DNA from: Regnicoccus_A sp014224355
GTDB taxonomy: Bacteria; Cyanobacteriota; Cyanobacteriia; PCC-6307; Cyanobiaceae
DNA: 64,000 nucleotides
Assembly (NCBI RefSeq): GCF_050920705.1
Contig: NZ_CP154799.1
Location: 1,178,001-1,242,000, forward strand
Direction: 5' to 3'
Shown piece by piece: positions 8,554 to 18,410 of the stretch. Position numbers and translations under genes: made by a program. The first letter of the stretch is position 1. Each line of letters opens with the position of its first letter. The notes below the pieces were generated by a model that saw nothing but the letters and a program-made list of their open reading frames with translations, searched no databases and had not been told where the DNA came from.

Positions 8554-9324
8554 GTGCCTGACGGCGACCTCTGGTTGCTGATCGGCAACAGCCGCTGGCA
8601 CTGGGCCGAAGCCTCCGGCAGGGCTTCTGCTCGATCCGGGCCCCAGGGGTTGCGCTTCAGCCACAGCCTGCCTCCGGCTGATCCTGCGTCCCTGCCCTGG
8701 CAGCGGCTGCGTGCCTGGGCCGCTGTTGGCCCACTTCCCTTTCAGGGCAAGGGGGATTCCACGACTCCGGAGGGGTTGGAGTTGCGGCGCCTTCAGCCTG
8801 CGAGCGTTCCCCTGCATCGGTTGCCCCCATGGCTGGGGATCGATCGTGCACTGGTGGGCTGGCAGGCCTGGCGGAACCAGGGTTGCCATGGGGGAGGAGC
8901 GGTGCTGGTGGCCGACGCGGGCACGGCCCTGAGCCTGACCCGGGTGGGGGCCAATGCCACATTTCAGGGGGGACGGTTGCAGCCCGGGCTGAGCACCCAG
9001 CTGAGCTCCCTTGGGCTGGCCACGGAGCTGCTGCCGCAGCTGGCGCCCTCGGACCCATGGTTCGATCGGCTTCACCAACCCGAAGGCCTCTGGCCAACCC
9101 AGACGGAGCCGGCCATGCGGATGGGGTGTCTGCTGGGCCTGGCCGCTGCCGTTGCGCAGGCCTGGCGTGAGCTGGAACGGCTGGAGCCCACGGCACTCTG
9201 GCTCACCGGTGGTGATGCCCCTGGACTGGTCCCGCTGTTGCAGCAGGCGGACGTGCCTCTGCAGCTGGCCCCGAACCTGGCGCTGGAAGCGCTGGTGGAT
9301 CTCAGCTCAGGCCAAGATCAGTGA
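8554..9324 (+). CDS. coaX: Type III pantothenate kinase
   Basis: First enzyme of coenzyme A synthesis, phosphorylating pantothenate in the cytoplasm; 256 aa. The ASKHA-fold phosphate-binding motif near the N-terminus reads LLIGNSRWHWAEA, the usual cyanobacterial variant. VADAGTALSLT is the second phosphate motif, and GGRLQPGL and LTGGDA are also family-like. It starts at a GTG three bases past the cysH stop, so it is probably co-transcribed with cysH. Its last 23 bases overlap the 3' end of the convergent PrxQ gene. Confidence 0.87.
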   Translation: MPDGDLWLLIGNSRWHWAEASGRASARSGPQGLRFSHSLPPADPASLPWQRLRAWAAVGPLPFQGKGDSTTPEGLELRRLQPASVPLHRLPPWLGIDRALVGWQAWRNQGCHGGGAVLVADAGTALSLTRVGANATFQGGRLQPGLSTQLSSLGLATELLPQLAPSDPWFDRLHQPEGLWPTQTEPAMRMGCLLGLAAAVAQAWRELERLEPTALWLTGGDAPGLVPLLQQADVPLQLAPNLALEALVDLSSGQDQ

Positions 9325-9769
9325 GGATCTGCTGGGCCATCTCCTCCGCCTTGACCTTCCAGTAGATGCGCTCCAGGTTGCCTTCGGGGTCCACAACGAA
9401 GGTGTGGCGCATCATTCCCATGTACTCCCGACCCATGAACTTCTTCATTCCGTAGCTCTCGTAGGCCGTGGCCACCTCGCAGGGCTCCGGATCGCTGAGC
9501 AGGGTGAAGGGCAGCTGATGCTTGTCGATGAATTTCGTGTGGCTGCCGGCTGGGTCCTTGCTGATGCCGAGCACCTTGATGCCGTGCTTCTCGAAGCTTG
9601 CCCACTGGTCACGGAATCCGCAGGCTTCCTTGGTGCAGCCAGGGGTGTCGTCCTTTGGGTAGAAATAGATGACCACCCGCTGACCGCGCAGCTCCGCCAG
9701 GGCCACTGGACTGCCGTTCTGGTCGGGGAGGCTGAACGAAGGGGCCGGATCTCCGATCTGCAGCGACAT
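9302..9769 (-). CDS. bcp: Peroxiredoxin Q / bacterioferritin comigratory protein
   Basis: 155 aa atypical 2-Cys peroxiredoxin. The peroxidatic C45 and resolving C50 lie in DDTPGCTKEACGFRD, the five-residue spacing diagnostic of PrxQ. The fold continues with VLGISKDPAGSHTKFI and MMRHTFVVDPEGN. Reduction is by thioredoxin in known homologues. It converges on coaX with a 23-base overlap, so its transcript is antisense to the coaX end. Confidence 0.94.
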   Translation of the reverse strand: MSLQIGDPAPSFSLPDQNGSPVALAELRGQRVVIYFYPKDDTPGCTKEACGFRDQWASFEKHGIKVLGISKDPAGSHTKFIDKHQLPFTLLSDPEPCEVATAYESYGMKKFMGREYMGMMRHTFVVDPEGNLERIYWKVKAEEMAQQILTDLGLS

Positions 9770-9833
9770 GGTTCAACGCTCGCCAGGCTTGATCCTAGGT
9801 CGCCGGTAGGGTCGGTTGATCTCCCCAAGCCCG

Positions 9834-10340
9834 ATGGCCCTCGCTCTTCGCCTCGGTCTCTCCACCCTGTTGGCCCTGATCGGTGTCGCGGGTCTGGTCC
9901 AGTTGACCCTGCAGCCTCCTCTGGCGAGCCGCACAGGGACATCGGCAGCCGTGGTGCTGGCCGATCTCGAGGCCCAGGAGGCCCTGCTGGACCAGCGGCA
10001 GCAGGCGGCCCTGCTGCTCAACCGTTTCGTTGGGGCCCAGATCACCCGTTATTTCTGGGGTGGTTTCAGTTCCTACCTCGATGTACTCGGGATCGAGGTC
10101 CCCCAGGACATGAAGACCCAGCTGGAGGTTGATGACCAGAGTGCCCAGCTCACCGTCACCCCCCGCACCGGGGAAGAAACCTATGTGGCCCGGGTGGAGG
10201 CCATCGAGAGCGTCCCCCGCGGTGTGGTCTGCCGTGGAGAGGGCGACCCGGGAGCGTTTCCCTTCCAGGCCGACCGCCTCGGTTGTCCCCTGGGATGGCG
10301 TTCGCTGGGGAGCCTGCGGCGTCTTCGACCCACACCCTGA
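9834..10340 (+). CDS. Hypothetical membrane-anchored protein, possibly pilin-like
   Basis: 168 aa, not firmly recognised. One N-terminal hydrophobic segment (about residues 8-27) is followed by a helical stretch rich in Glu, Gln and Leu. The soluble part contains NRFVGAQITRYF and has two cysteines near the C-terminus (VVCRGE and LGCPLGW). The layout of one membrane helix, an aromatic region and a late cysteine pair loosely resembles cyanobacterial type IV pilin-like G/H proteins, but no prepilin peptidase motif is evident. The ATG at 9834 was preferred to an upstream TTG at 9816. Confidence 0.6.
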   Translation: MALALRLGLSTLLALIGVAGLVQLTLQPPLASRTGTSAAVVLADLEAQEALLDQRQQAALLLNRFVGAQITRYFWGGFSSYLDVLGIEVPQDMKTQLEVDDQSAQLTVTPRTGEETYVARVEAIESVPRGVVCRGEGDPGAFPFQADRLGCPLGWRSLGSLRRLRPTP

Positions 10341-10432
10341 GTCGGAACCGTGGTGTGGTCCAGCCGCAGCTCTGTCTGCGTTCCCTCAGGAAGTTGTTGG
10401 CAAGTGCAACTCACTTGGTTAGGTTGAAAGAG

Positions 10433-11122
10433 ATGTTCCTTCGCCATCCCGTGCTGAAGCGTCTTGCCGCTGGTCTCCTTGCTGGAGCCGCTTTCACTGC
10501 CACAGCCATGCCCGCCTCGGCCGCTGTGGACAACAACCTCCCCGTTCGTTGGAACACCGGCGGTGCCGTGTGGTCCACCGATCTGGATGCTTTCAAAACC
10601 TTCATCGAAGACGGTGACGTGACCGACCGTGGTCTTGCCGGCGGGATCTCCCGCTCCGGCTGGACCGCCGACGAGCTGCGTACCGGTCTGGCCAAGAGCT
10701 ACAGCGTCGATGTGGTGGGTGTGTCCCGCTTCCTCTACTCCGACGCCGGCGTCAAGTTCCTCAAGAACCAGACCCGCAGCTACTTCCCCTATTGGTCGAT
10801 GTCCACCTACGCGGTGCAGGGCCTGCGGGGCGCGATCATCGCTGACGCCGCCGATGGTTCCATCTCCTCGGCCGGCATCATGGCCGCCCTTCCCACCGAC
10901 TTCCGCCTGGCTGACACCTGCGGCACCTACGACGGCAAGCAGAACATCTGCGCCGAAGGCAAGTGCCAGGGTGAAGCCCAGTGCACCTCCCTGCTCTCCT
11001 GGTACGTCTTCCTGCCGGCCTGCATCCAGGCCAATCAGATGACCGATCCTGTGGCCCAGGTGCGCACGGCCCCTGCTCCTGCTCCTGTGTTCGAGTCCGA
11101 GCCCATCCGCGGCCTCTGGTGA
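10433..11122 (+). CDS. Exported DUF1400-type protein
   Basis: 229 aa. A clear Sec signal peptide runs MFLRHPVLKRLAAGLLAGAA with cleavage likely after ASA (about residue 31). The mature part shows the DUF1400 pattern: DLDAFKTFIEDGDV, a helical repeat with LAKSYSVDVVGVSRFLYS, GVKFLKNQ and LRGAIIADAADG. In many cyanobacterial proteins this domain precedes an alpha/beta hydrolase. Here no hydrolase follows; instead there is a cysteine-containing stretch (four Cys between about 160 and 185) and an Ala-Pro linker. Probably periplasmic; activity unknown. A rho-independent terminator follows. Confidence 0.72.
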   Translation: MFLRHPVLKRLAAGLLAGAAFTATAMPASAAVDNNLPVRWNTGGAVWSTDLDAFKTFIEDGDVTDRGLAGGISRSGWTADELRTGLAKSYSVDVVGVSRFLYSDAGVKFLKNQTRSYFPYWSMSTYAVQGLRGAIIADAADGSISSAGIMAALPTDFRLADTCGTYDGKQNICAEGKCQGEAQCTSLLSWYVFLPACIQANQMTDPVAQVRTAPAPAPVFESEPIRGLW

Positions 11123-11167
11123 TTCTCACCTCCTGGCTCCGGCCAGGTGCCCCGATCGTTTTCCTCA

Positions 11168-11191
11168 CCCCGGCATTGCCGGGGTTTTTTT
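11168..11191 (+). terminator. Rho-independent terminator after the DUF1400 gene
   Basis: A seven-base GC-rich stem (11168-11174 with 11178-11184), a three-base loop and a run of seven T. It lies 46 bases past the stop and overlaps the 3' end of the convergent rarA gene. On the minus strand there is no T-tract, so it acts on plus-strand transcripts only. Confidence 0.85.
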
Positions 11192-13481
11192 ATGGCTGGT
11201 CACGGTTCGCCTCCCCTGCCTGCGGCGACGGCGACGGCGACTGTGCCGGGCGGCGGGCGATGAGGCGATTGTGGCGCAGCCGCTGGGGCAGACGTGCTCC
11301 GATTCGATCGCGAAATCCTGCTTCCAGCCGATTGACTTCCCCAGCGCTCATCGCAGCCTCCAGCCGACGACGGTAGGGCGCCTCCGGGCCGAACCAGCGC
11401 TGAAGGGCGGTTTCGCTCAGCTCCAGGGTCAGGAACTCCTGCCAGCTTTCCAGCTCCACCGCCCATCCCAGCTCCTCCAGCGCTGCGGAGAGTTCAGTGG
11501 CGCCGGGATGAGGCGCCAGCCAGCCCTCTTCCTGGAGGGTGAGGCGCCGCAACAGGTTCGTCAGTGATGGGTCCTTGGAGACGTTGGAAGGGTCCCCAGG
11601 CTTCTCCAGCAGCTCAGTGAGCGCACCGGCGGGCCCCAGCAGGGGCTCACTCAGCAGCAGGCGCCATTGCGCCCTGGGGCTGCACAGCTGATTGAGCTGC
11701 TGCAACCACTGGAGCCAGAGCGCTGGCGCCAGCCCCTGGAACGGCGAGCGGGCCACCAGCCACTCGAACCGTTCCCCTGGCTCGATCGCGGCGGCCAGCT
11801 TCCGGGGGCTGGTGGGCTCCAGCAGGAGCAGCCGCGGGCTGCGCAGGCTGTCGAGCAGCTGGCTCTGGGCCTGCAGCCGCTCCAGATCCGCCGCCGCATT
11901 CACGCCGATCAGCACGCCCCCCTCGGGACTGGCCTCCAGGGGATCCAGCGCCCAGAGCAGGGAGCGGGCTGCGACGATCAAAGTCCGGTCCTGACGTTGC
12001 CAGCGGGCTCCGTCCCAGAAGCGCTGGCGGAGCTGGTCAAGCCGCTCACCCTCAGCTCCGGCCTGGCGCTGCAGCCAGCGCTCCAGTCCAGCGTCGTCCG
12101 GCCCGCTGCTGAGCAGAAGGCCCGAGTCGGCGGAGCTCTCAGCCGCGGCCGAGAGCTGGGCGGCACGTCGCCGCTGCAGCCGCTCCTGGAGTGTCCCCTC
12201 CCAGCCGAGGCGTCCCGGCAACCAGAACACCTCGCCCTGAAGGGCTGCGGGCAGGTAGGTCTGGGCCACCCAGTGCTCGGCGTAGGCGTGGGGATACCGG
12301 TAGCCGACCCCATCACCGAAGGCAGCCCCATCCCGGTTGGCGTCCCGCAGGTGGGAGGGCACGTCCTGGCGGTTGGTGGCTCGCACGCTCTTGAGGGCGT
12401 CAAAGAACCCCAGCACGCTGTTGCTCTTCTCGGCTCCGGCCAGGTAGAGCGCAGCCTGAGCCAGGGGATAGAGCCCCTCCGGCAATCCCACCCGCTCGAA
12501 GGCCGCCGCACAGGCCTCCACCACCACGACCGCCTGTGGGTCCGCCAGGCCGATGTCTTCCCCGGCGGAAATCAGCATGCGCCGGAAGATGAAGCGGGGA
12601 TTCTCCCCGGCTTCCACCATGCGCGCCAGCCAGAACAGGGCAGCATCCGGGTCGGACCCTCGCAGCGACTTGATGAAGGCGCTGATCGTGTCGAAGTGGG
12701 CATCCCCCTGCTTGTCGTAGAGCACGGCCCTTTGCTGGATCGACTGCTCGGCGATCTCCAGGTCGATCCGGATCACCCCGGTGTCATCGGCGGGGCTGCT
12801 CTCCACCGCCAGCTCCAGGGCGTTGAGCAGGCTGCGGGCGTCACCCCCGGCCACATCGAGGAGGTGATCGGCCGCCTCGGAGCTCAGCTCCACCGCCAGG
12901 CCCCCATAGCCCCGCTCCTCGTCGGCCAGGGCTCGCTTCAGCAGGACTCTCAGGTCGCGGGGCTCGAGCGGCTGGAGACGGAACAGCCTGGAGCGGCTCA
13001 CCAGGGCCTTGTTGACCTCGAAGTAGGGGTTTTCGGTGGTGGCGCCGATCAGGGTCACGGTGCCGTTTTCCACCCAGGGGAGCAGGGCGTCCTGCTGGGC
13101 CACGTTGAAGCGATGCACCTCATCGATGAACAGCAGGGTGCGCAGGCCGTGCCGCTCCAGCCGCTGGCGTGCGGCCTCCACCTCGACGCGCAGGTCCTTG
13201 ACCCCCGCAAGCACGGCGTTCAGGCTGGTGAAATGGGCCCGGGTGGTGCTGGCGATGATTCGCGCCAGGGTGGTCTTTCCCACCCCCGGCGGCCCATGCA
13301 GGATCAGGTTGCCCACCCGATCGGCCTGGATCGCCCGCCGCAGCAGCCGCCCTGGGCCGAGGATCTCCTGCTGCCCCACGAACTCTTCCAGGTTGCGGGG
13401 GCGCAGGCGGTCCGCCAGGGGGGCCAGGGCCTGGCGGGTGATGTCCCCCTGATGGCTGAACAGGTCGCTCAAGGGCTGCAT
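11190..13481 (-). CDS. rarA: Replication-associated recombination protein RarA/MgsA fused to a C-terminal extension
   Basis: 763 aa, versus about 430-450 for ordinary RarA. The N-terminal half is a clamp-loader-like AAA+ ATPase acting at stalled forks. It has Walker A GPPGVGKTT (63-71), Walker B LLFIDEVHRF (about 117-125), sensor 1 IGATTENPYFE, and the MgsA tetramerisation region with DAALFWLARMVEAGENPRFI and an AEHWVAQTYLP-like end near residue 425. After about residue 440 comes a Leu/Arg/Gln-rich domain containing LLWALDPLEASPEGGVLIGV and LLLLEPTSPRKLA. It recalls a degenerate methyltransferase-like fold. This fusion is typical of cyanobacteria; the role of the extension is not known to me. 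Confidence 0.9.
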   Translation of the reverse strand: MQPLSDLFSHQGDITRQALAPLADRLRPRNLEEFVGQQEILGPGRLLRRAIQADRVGNLILHGPPGVGKTTLARIIASTTRAHFTSLNAVLAGVKDLRVEVEAARQRLERHGLRTLLFIDEVHRFNVAQQDALLPWVENGTVTLIGATTENPYFEVNKALVSRSRLFRLQPLEPRDLRVLLKRALADEERGYGGLAVELSSEAADHLLDVAGGDARSLLNALELAVESSPADDTGVIRIDLEIAEQSIQQRAVLYDKQGDAHFDTISAFIKSLRGSDPDAALFWLARMVEAGENPRFIFRRMLISAGEDIGLADPQAVVVVEACAAAFERVGLPEGLYPLAQAALYLAGAEKSNSVLGFFDALKSVRATNRQDVPSHLRDANRDGAAFGDGVGYRYPHAYAEHWVAQTYLPAALQGEVFWLPGRLGWEGTLQERLQRRRAAQLSAAAESSADSGLLLSSGPDDAGLERWLQRQAGAEGERLDQLRQRFWDGARWQRQDRTLIVAARSLLWALDPLEASPEGGVLIGVNAAADLERLQAQSQLLDSLRSPRLLLLEPTSPRKLAAAIEPGERFEWLVARSPFQGLAPALWLQWLQQLNQLCSPRAQWRLLLSEPLLGPAGALTELLEKPGDPSNVSKDPSLTNLLRRLTLQEEGWLAPHPGATELSAALEELGWAVELESWQEFLTLELSETALQRWFGPEAPYRRRLEAAMSAGEVNRLEAGFRDRIGARLPQRLRHNRLIARRPAQSPSPSPQAGEANRDQP

Positions 13482-13570
13482 GGCGATGAGAGGACAATCC
13501 TGGGATCAACCCCCGGGGTGTGCAGTCGGCGTCATCGGGCTGCAGAATCGGGCAACTCTTGTCACCTTGC

Positions 13571-14662
13571 GTGAAGCGTTCCTGTCTGGTGATTCCGGCC
13601 GCTCTCGGTCTGCTGGCGGCTGGTCTCAGCGGCTGTGGGGATCCACCCAAGCCACCCCCCCGTCAGGTTCAGGTCAAGACGGAGCCGGTGACCCAGGCCC
13701 GTTTCAGCGACGACGTGGACACGATCAGCACGCTTGAAGCCCTCAGTGTGGTGGAGCTGGCGGCCCAGGCCGGCGGACGCATCGAGCGCCTGCTGGTGCG
13801 ACAGGGCGATGTGGTGCGTCAGGGGCAGCTGCTGATGGTGCTCGATCAGGTGCAGGTGCGTGCTGATGTGGCCAGTCTGCGCGCTCAGCTCGAGAGGGAT
13901 GAACTGAACTACAAGCGCTTCGAGTTCCTGGTGCGCCAGGGAGCGGCCAGTGCCCTGCAGCGCGACCAGTTCCGCGCCCAGTTCGTGCAGTCGAGGGAGG
14001 CCTTGCGGGCCCGCGAGGCCGATCTGGCCTTCAGGGATCTGCGCTCCCCCAGCGATGGGGTGATCAGCGATCTGCAGGTGAAGGTGGGTGATGTGATCAG
14101 TGCCGGCGATCCCTTCACCAAGGTGGTGCGCAATGACCGCCTCATGGCCCGCATCGACGTGCCCGGTGTGCTCACCGCCCGGGTCAGGCCCGGACTACCG
14201 GTGATTCTGCAGGAGCCGCAGTCCCCGAAGGTGCTGGCCCGTGGGGTGGTCAGTTCCGTTGATCCGGCCGTGAACGCCGGCGACCAGGCCCTGCTGGTGA
14301 AGGCTGAATTCGCCAATCCCACCGGCGCCTTGCGCACCGGTCTGCGACTGCGCACCAGGGTCCAGCTCGCTGCGGCCGATCTGCCCTCGGTTCCCTTCGC
14401 GGCTGTCACCCAGACGGCAGGCCAGAGCTTCGTGTTCGCCCTCGGCAGCCTCCAGGATCTGGAGAAGAACCCCGGAAAGGCCTCTCTGGACCAGTTGCGA
14501 GAGTTGCCCCCGGGCAGCAGATTCGCCCTGCAGCGCCCGGTGCAGCTCGGACCGCTGCAGAACAATCGTTATCCGGTCCTGCGCGGTGTGACACCCGGTG
14601 AACGGGTGATCACCACGAATCTGCTCACCCTGCGTCACGGCACACCCGTGACGGCACAGTAG
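13571..14662 (+). CDS. RND efflux periplasmic adaptor (HlyD/AcrA family) lipoprotein
   Basis: Membrane-fusion protein linking an inner-membrane RND pump to an outer-membrane channel, 363 aa from the chosen GTG. The signal peptide ends in a lipobox, LAAGLSGC. The biotinyl-lipoyl half-motifs (VVELAAQAGGRIERLLV and later DLRSPSDGVISDLQVKVGD) flank an alpha-hairpin rich in Arg, Gln and Glu (residues 100-150). A beta-barrel and membrane-proximal domain follow, ending LRGVTPGERVITTNLLTL. The GTG at 13571 gives a normal-length signal peptide; the frame stays open to 13520. The pump gene begins 14 bases later. Confidence 0.88.
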   Translation: MKRSCLVIPAALGLLAAGLSGCGDPPKPPPRQVQVKTEPVTQARFSDDVDTISTLEALSVVELAAQAGGRIERLLVRQGDVVRQGQLLMVLDQVQVRADVASLRAQLERDELNYKRFEFLVRQGAASALQRDQFRAQFVQSREALRAREADLAFRDLRSPSDGVISDLQVKVGDVISAGDPFTKVVRNDRLMARIDVPGVLTARVRPGLPVILQEPQSPKVLARGVVSSVDPAVNAGDQALLVKAEFANPTGALRTGLRLRTRVQLAAADLPSVPFAAVTQTAGQSFVFALGSLQDLEKNPGKASLDQLRELPPGSRFALQRPVQLGPLQNNRYPVLRGVTPGERVITTNLLTLRHGTPVTAQ

Positions 14663-14675
14663 GAGCAGAAGCCAG

Positions 14676-17600
14676 ATGTCCGCTTCAGACAATTTCATCA
14701 CCCGGCCGGTTCTCACCGTCGTCTGCAGTCTTCTGATTGTGATCGGAGGTCTGATCGCGATTCCACTGCTACCCGTGGAGAACCTGCCCGACATCGCACC
14801 GCCCACTGTGACGGTGAATGCCACCTATAACGGCGCCGACGCGATCTCCGTTGAGGAAGGTGTCACCAATGTGCTGGAGCAACAGATCAACGGGGTGGAG
14901 AACATGGACTTCATCACCTCCTCCAGCGCCGCTTCTGGGACCAGTGCCATCACCGTGTCGTTTGCGAGCGGAACTGACGGTGACATCAATCAAGTCAATG
15001 TTCAGAACCGGGTGGCCCTGGCCCAGCCCCAGCTTCCCGAAGAGGTCAGGCAGTCTGGTGTTGTAGTTAACAAGGCTTCAAACTCGATTCTTCTTGTTTA
15101 TAACTTTGGAAGTGACGATGCGAAAAATCCTTATAGCACGGAGTTCATCAGCGGCCTGCTTGACCAGAGACTCACCGATCGGATCAAGCGTGTCAAAGGG
15201 GTGGGCAATGTCGCTTTCGCCGGCAACCGTAAGCTGGCCTTTCGGCTCTGGCTCGATCCTGATCGTCTCGCCGCCAACAAGCTCAGTTCCGCTGATGTCG
15301 TCGATGCCCTGCGCAGCCAGAGCCGGCTGGTGCCTGCGGGTCAGGTGGGGGGGAGCCGGCTCCGGAAGGGCAGGAGTTCACTTTCACGGTGCAGCTGCAG
15401 GGGCGGCTGCGCAGCGCCGAGGAGTTTTCCAATCTGATTCTGCGAAGTACCGGAGAAGGTGGTCTGGTACGGCTGCGGGATGTGGGTCGTGTGGATCTAG
15501 GGGCTGAAACCTACGATGCCAACGCCACCGATCTGGAAGCGGTCCCCTCCGTGGGTCTGCTCGTCTACCAGTTGAGTGGCAGCAATGCTCTTGAGGTGTC
15601 TCAGGGGGTCAAGGATGTGCTGGATGATTTCAGCCGCGAGATTCCGCCTGGAATCAAGATTGAGAAGATCTACGACACCACCGACTTCATCAATGCCTCG
15701 ATCAAGGGGGTCACCAATTCCCTGCGCGATGCTGTGGTGCTCGTTGTTCTGATCCTTTTTCTGTTCCTGCAGAACTGGAAGGCCACCCTCGTGCCTGGGA
15801 TTGCCATCCCTGTGGCACTGGTGGGCACCTTCCTGTTCGTGAAGGTGGCCGGCTTTTCACTCAACCAGCTCACCCTCTTCGGCCTGGTGCTGGCCACAGG
15901 CCTTGTGGTGGATGATGCGATCACAGTGATTGAGGACACCTCTACCAAGAAGGGCCAGGGGATGACGGCTGTTCAGGCAGCGATGAGCACGATGAATGAA
16001 CTCTTCGGTGCTGTGATTGCCACCTCGCTAGTACTGTTCGCTGTTTTCCTCCCTGTTCTTTTCTTCCCAGGGGCTACTGGAACAATCTACAAGCAGTTTG
16101 CCGCCACGATCATCTTTTCGGTGGCGATCTCTACCTTCAATGCCCTGACGTTCTCGCCGATGCTCTCGGCCCTGCTGCTCGCCCGCGATGGAACCCCCCC
16201 TGGGCGGCGCACCTACGCCATCGCAGGAACCTCCATTGGCTTCGTCTATGGGCTGTTGGTGAGTGGCGAAGGAGCCCTGCAGGTGTTGGGGGCCGTGGTT
16301 GTGGGCCTTTTGCTGGGCTACCTGCTGGGGCTGATCACCCAACTGCCCCTGCGGCTTCCTTTCACCATCGGGGCGGCGATCATCGGTCTGGTGCTGGGTG
16401 GTGTGACCCAGCCGTTCTCCGTTCTGATCTTTGCGCTGATCGGACTTGCGCTTGGTTTCTTCCTTGAGCCGATCTTCACGCGTTTCAACAAGCTCTACGC
16501 TGCCGGCGAAGGAGGTTATAAGAAGGGTTTGGGCTGGGTGCTCAGCCATCGCGTCCTGATCATGGGGTTCCTGGTGGGTGGGATCGCCCTCACGGGCGTG
16601 GCCTTCACTTCGATCCCCTCTGGTTTTGTGCCGATCGAGGATCAGGGGTATGCGATCGGCTTTGTGCAGGCCCCCGACGGCGCCTCGGAGCAGAATACCC
16701 GGGTCATCAACAAGCAGGTTGCCGAGATCTTGCGCACTGAGAAGGACATCAGTACGGCGGTGATCATCAGTGGCTTCAGCCTGGATGGCAATGCTCCCAA
16801 CAAGGGACTGTTTTTCTTCGGCACCCGGAACTGGTCTGATCGTCCTGATTCCGATCAATTCGTGGACGCCATCGTGGAACGGCTGAACCGCAAGATGGCG
16901 GCGATTGATGGGGGCAGGATCTTCGTGGTCGAACCACCAGCCATACCAGGCTACGGAACCTCTGGTGGCTTCGAGTTTCAAATGTTGGATCAGAGCAGCG
17001 GAGCCTTAAGCCTTCCAGAATTCTTTGCGAATGCCAACCAGCTGATCGCCAAAGCAATGCCCACTGGGATTTTTAGCAGGGTGTTCACGCAGTTCACGCC
17101 AGAGTCCCCCCAGCTCAAGGTGAGTGTGAATCGAGATCAGCTGGCGGCCTTGAACGTGGATTACGGTCAAGCGATGCAAGCTTTCACCTTTTACTTTGGC
17201 GGAGCTTATATTAACGACACGTTCCAGGAGGGCAAGATCCGCCGCGTCTATGTGCAATCGGATGCTCCATTCCGGGCTACACCGCAGCAACTCAAATCGC
17301 TGTTCGTGAACAACCGCATCGGCGAGCCTGTCCCGCTTGCAGAGGTGTTCACGGTGGAGCCTGCCACCGGTCCGTCGGTGATCCCCCATTTCAACCTGTA
17401 CCGTTCAATCAAGGTTGAAGGCTCACCAGCTCCTGGTCGCAGCTCCGGTCAGGCCATCAAAGGTATGACCGATGCCTTTGACCAGCTGGGGACCAATGGT
17501 CTCAGTTTCGACTGGACAGGACTTTCAAGAGAGGAGGTCAAGGCCGGCGCCCTTGCCATCGTGATCTTCGGATTCGGCATACTGGTTGTGTATCTCGTGC

Positions 17601-18088
17601 TTGCCGCGCAATATGAAAGTTACAGTGATCCACTGATCATCCTGATGACAGTGCCCACCGCGATGCTGGGAGCCCTCGCTTTCCTGGCCGCAAGGGGTGA
17701 AGTGCTCAACATCTACGCCCAGGTGGGCTTGGTGATGCTGATCGGCCTGGCGGCCAAGAATGGAATCCTGATCGTTGATCTGGCTAACCAGCGCATGGCC
17801 GACGGGGCCACAGCTTATGAGGCAGCGAAAGAGGCTGCTGAATCCCGCCTTCGGCCGATCCTGATGACGGCCATTTCCTCCTTGTTCGGTTTCCTGCCCC
17901 TGGTGCTGGCCAGTGGTGCTGGTGCCCGCAGCCAGGCCTCCCTCGGCACGGTGGTGTTCGGTGGCCTGATGGTGGCCACCGTGCTCTCGCTGTTCGTTGT
18001 ACCAGTCTTCTATGTCGTGATGAAGGGGCTGGTTGTCTCCGGTGACGACAAGACACCTCCCCCAGCTGTTCCATCGCCGTTGTCCTGA
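14676..18088 (+). CDS. RND efflux pump, HAE1/AcrB family, interrupted by a one-base frameshift
   Basis: Inner-membrane proton-driven multidrug exporter of about 1137 aa once repaired. The first part (to about residue 225) has the first membrane helix and the porter domain with VENLPDIAPPTVTV. The frame breaks in a seven-base G run (15347-15353). One more G reads through into TFTVQLQGRLRSAEEF. The second part holds DVVLVVLILFLFLQ-type helices, GLVVDDAITVIED (the TM4 proton-relay Asp pair), the second porter half, and GLAAKNGILIVDLANQ (TM10 Lys) before the last helices. Its stop overlaps the next ATG by one base. Probable sequencing error rather than decay, since both halves are well conserved. 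Confidence 0.87.
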
Positions 18089-18375
18089 TGTCCAGTTCGC
18101 CGGAGCCGCTCAAAGGACGCCGCATCGTTCTGGTTGGCCTGGGGGGTGGTTTGTTCGGCTTGGCTGTGAGCTTTTTTCTGCAGGCGATCGTGGCCAACAC
18201 GCCTGTCACGGTGAGCTCTTACGCCATGTTCTGGTTTCGGCTGCTGCTGGGCGCCTTCGGCACCCTGGCGGGAATGGCGATCGAAACCGTGCGTCAGCTG
18301 CAGGTCACCAATCCGGATCCGGCGTACCGCCAACCCGTCTTGCGAGGGGGAGGGCGCTCCAAAGGGCGTCCCTGA
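18088..18375 (+). CDS. Small two-helix membrane protein (DUF3082-like)
   Basis: 95 aa. Two hydrophobic segments (about 14-34 and 44-65) are joined by a short ANTPVTVSSY loop. A basic C-terminal tail follows. The pattern resembles cyanobacterial DUF3082 proteins, though I am not certain of this. The ATG overlaps the RND pump stop (TGATG), so it is translationally coupled and may be an accessory subunit of the pump. It converges on pgm. Confidence 0.65.
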   Translation: MSSSPEPLKGRRIVLVGLGGGLFGLAVSFFLQAIVANTPVTVSSYAMFWFRLLLGAFGTLAGMAIETVRQLQVTNPDPAYRQPVLRGGGRSKGRP

Positions 18376-18410
18376 CCGCCTGTGGAGGTGAGGGCCTACG
18401 GATCCAGGGT

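Noticed and set aside
7762..9078. 438-codon minus-strand frame opposite cysH and coaX
   Set aside because: Spans two conserved plus-strand genes and shows no recognisable protein.
11667..13574. Long open frame (635 codons) on the plus strand opposite rarA
   Set aside because: It is antisense to a fully conserved AAA gene. High GC keeps frames open, and the translation is low-complexity Gln/His/Gly/Leu with no domain.
15347..15353. Programmed ribosomal frameshifting in the RND pump gene
   Set aside because: No slippery heptamer followed by a pseudoknot was seen, and the same kind of homopolymer indel occurs in many unrelated genes of the window.
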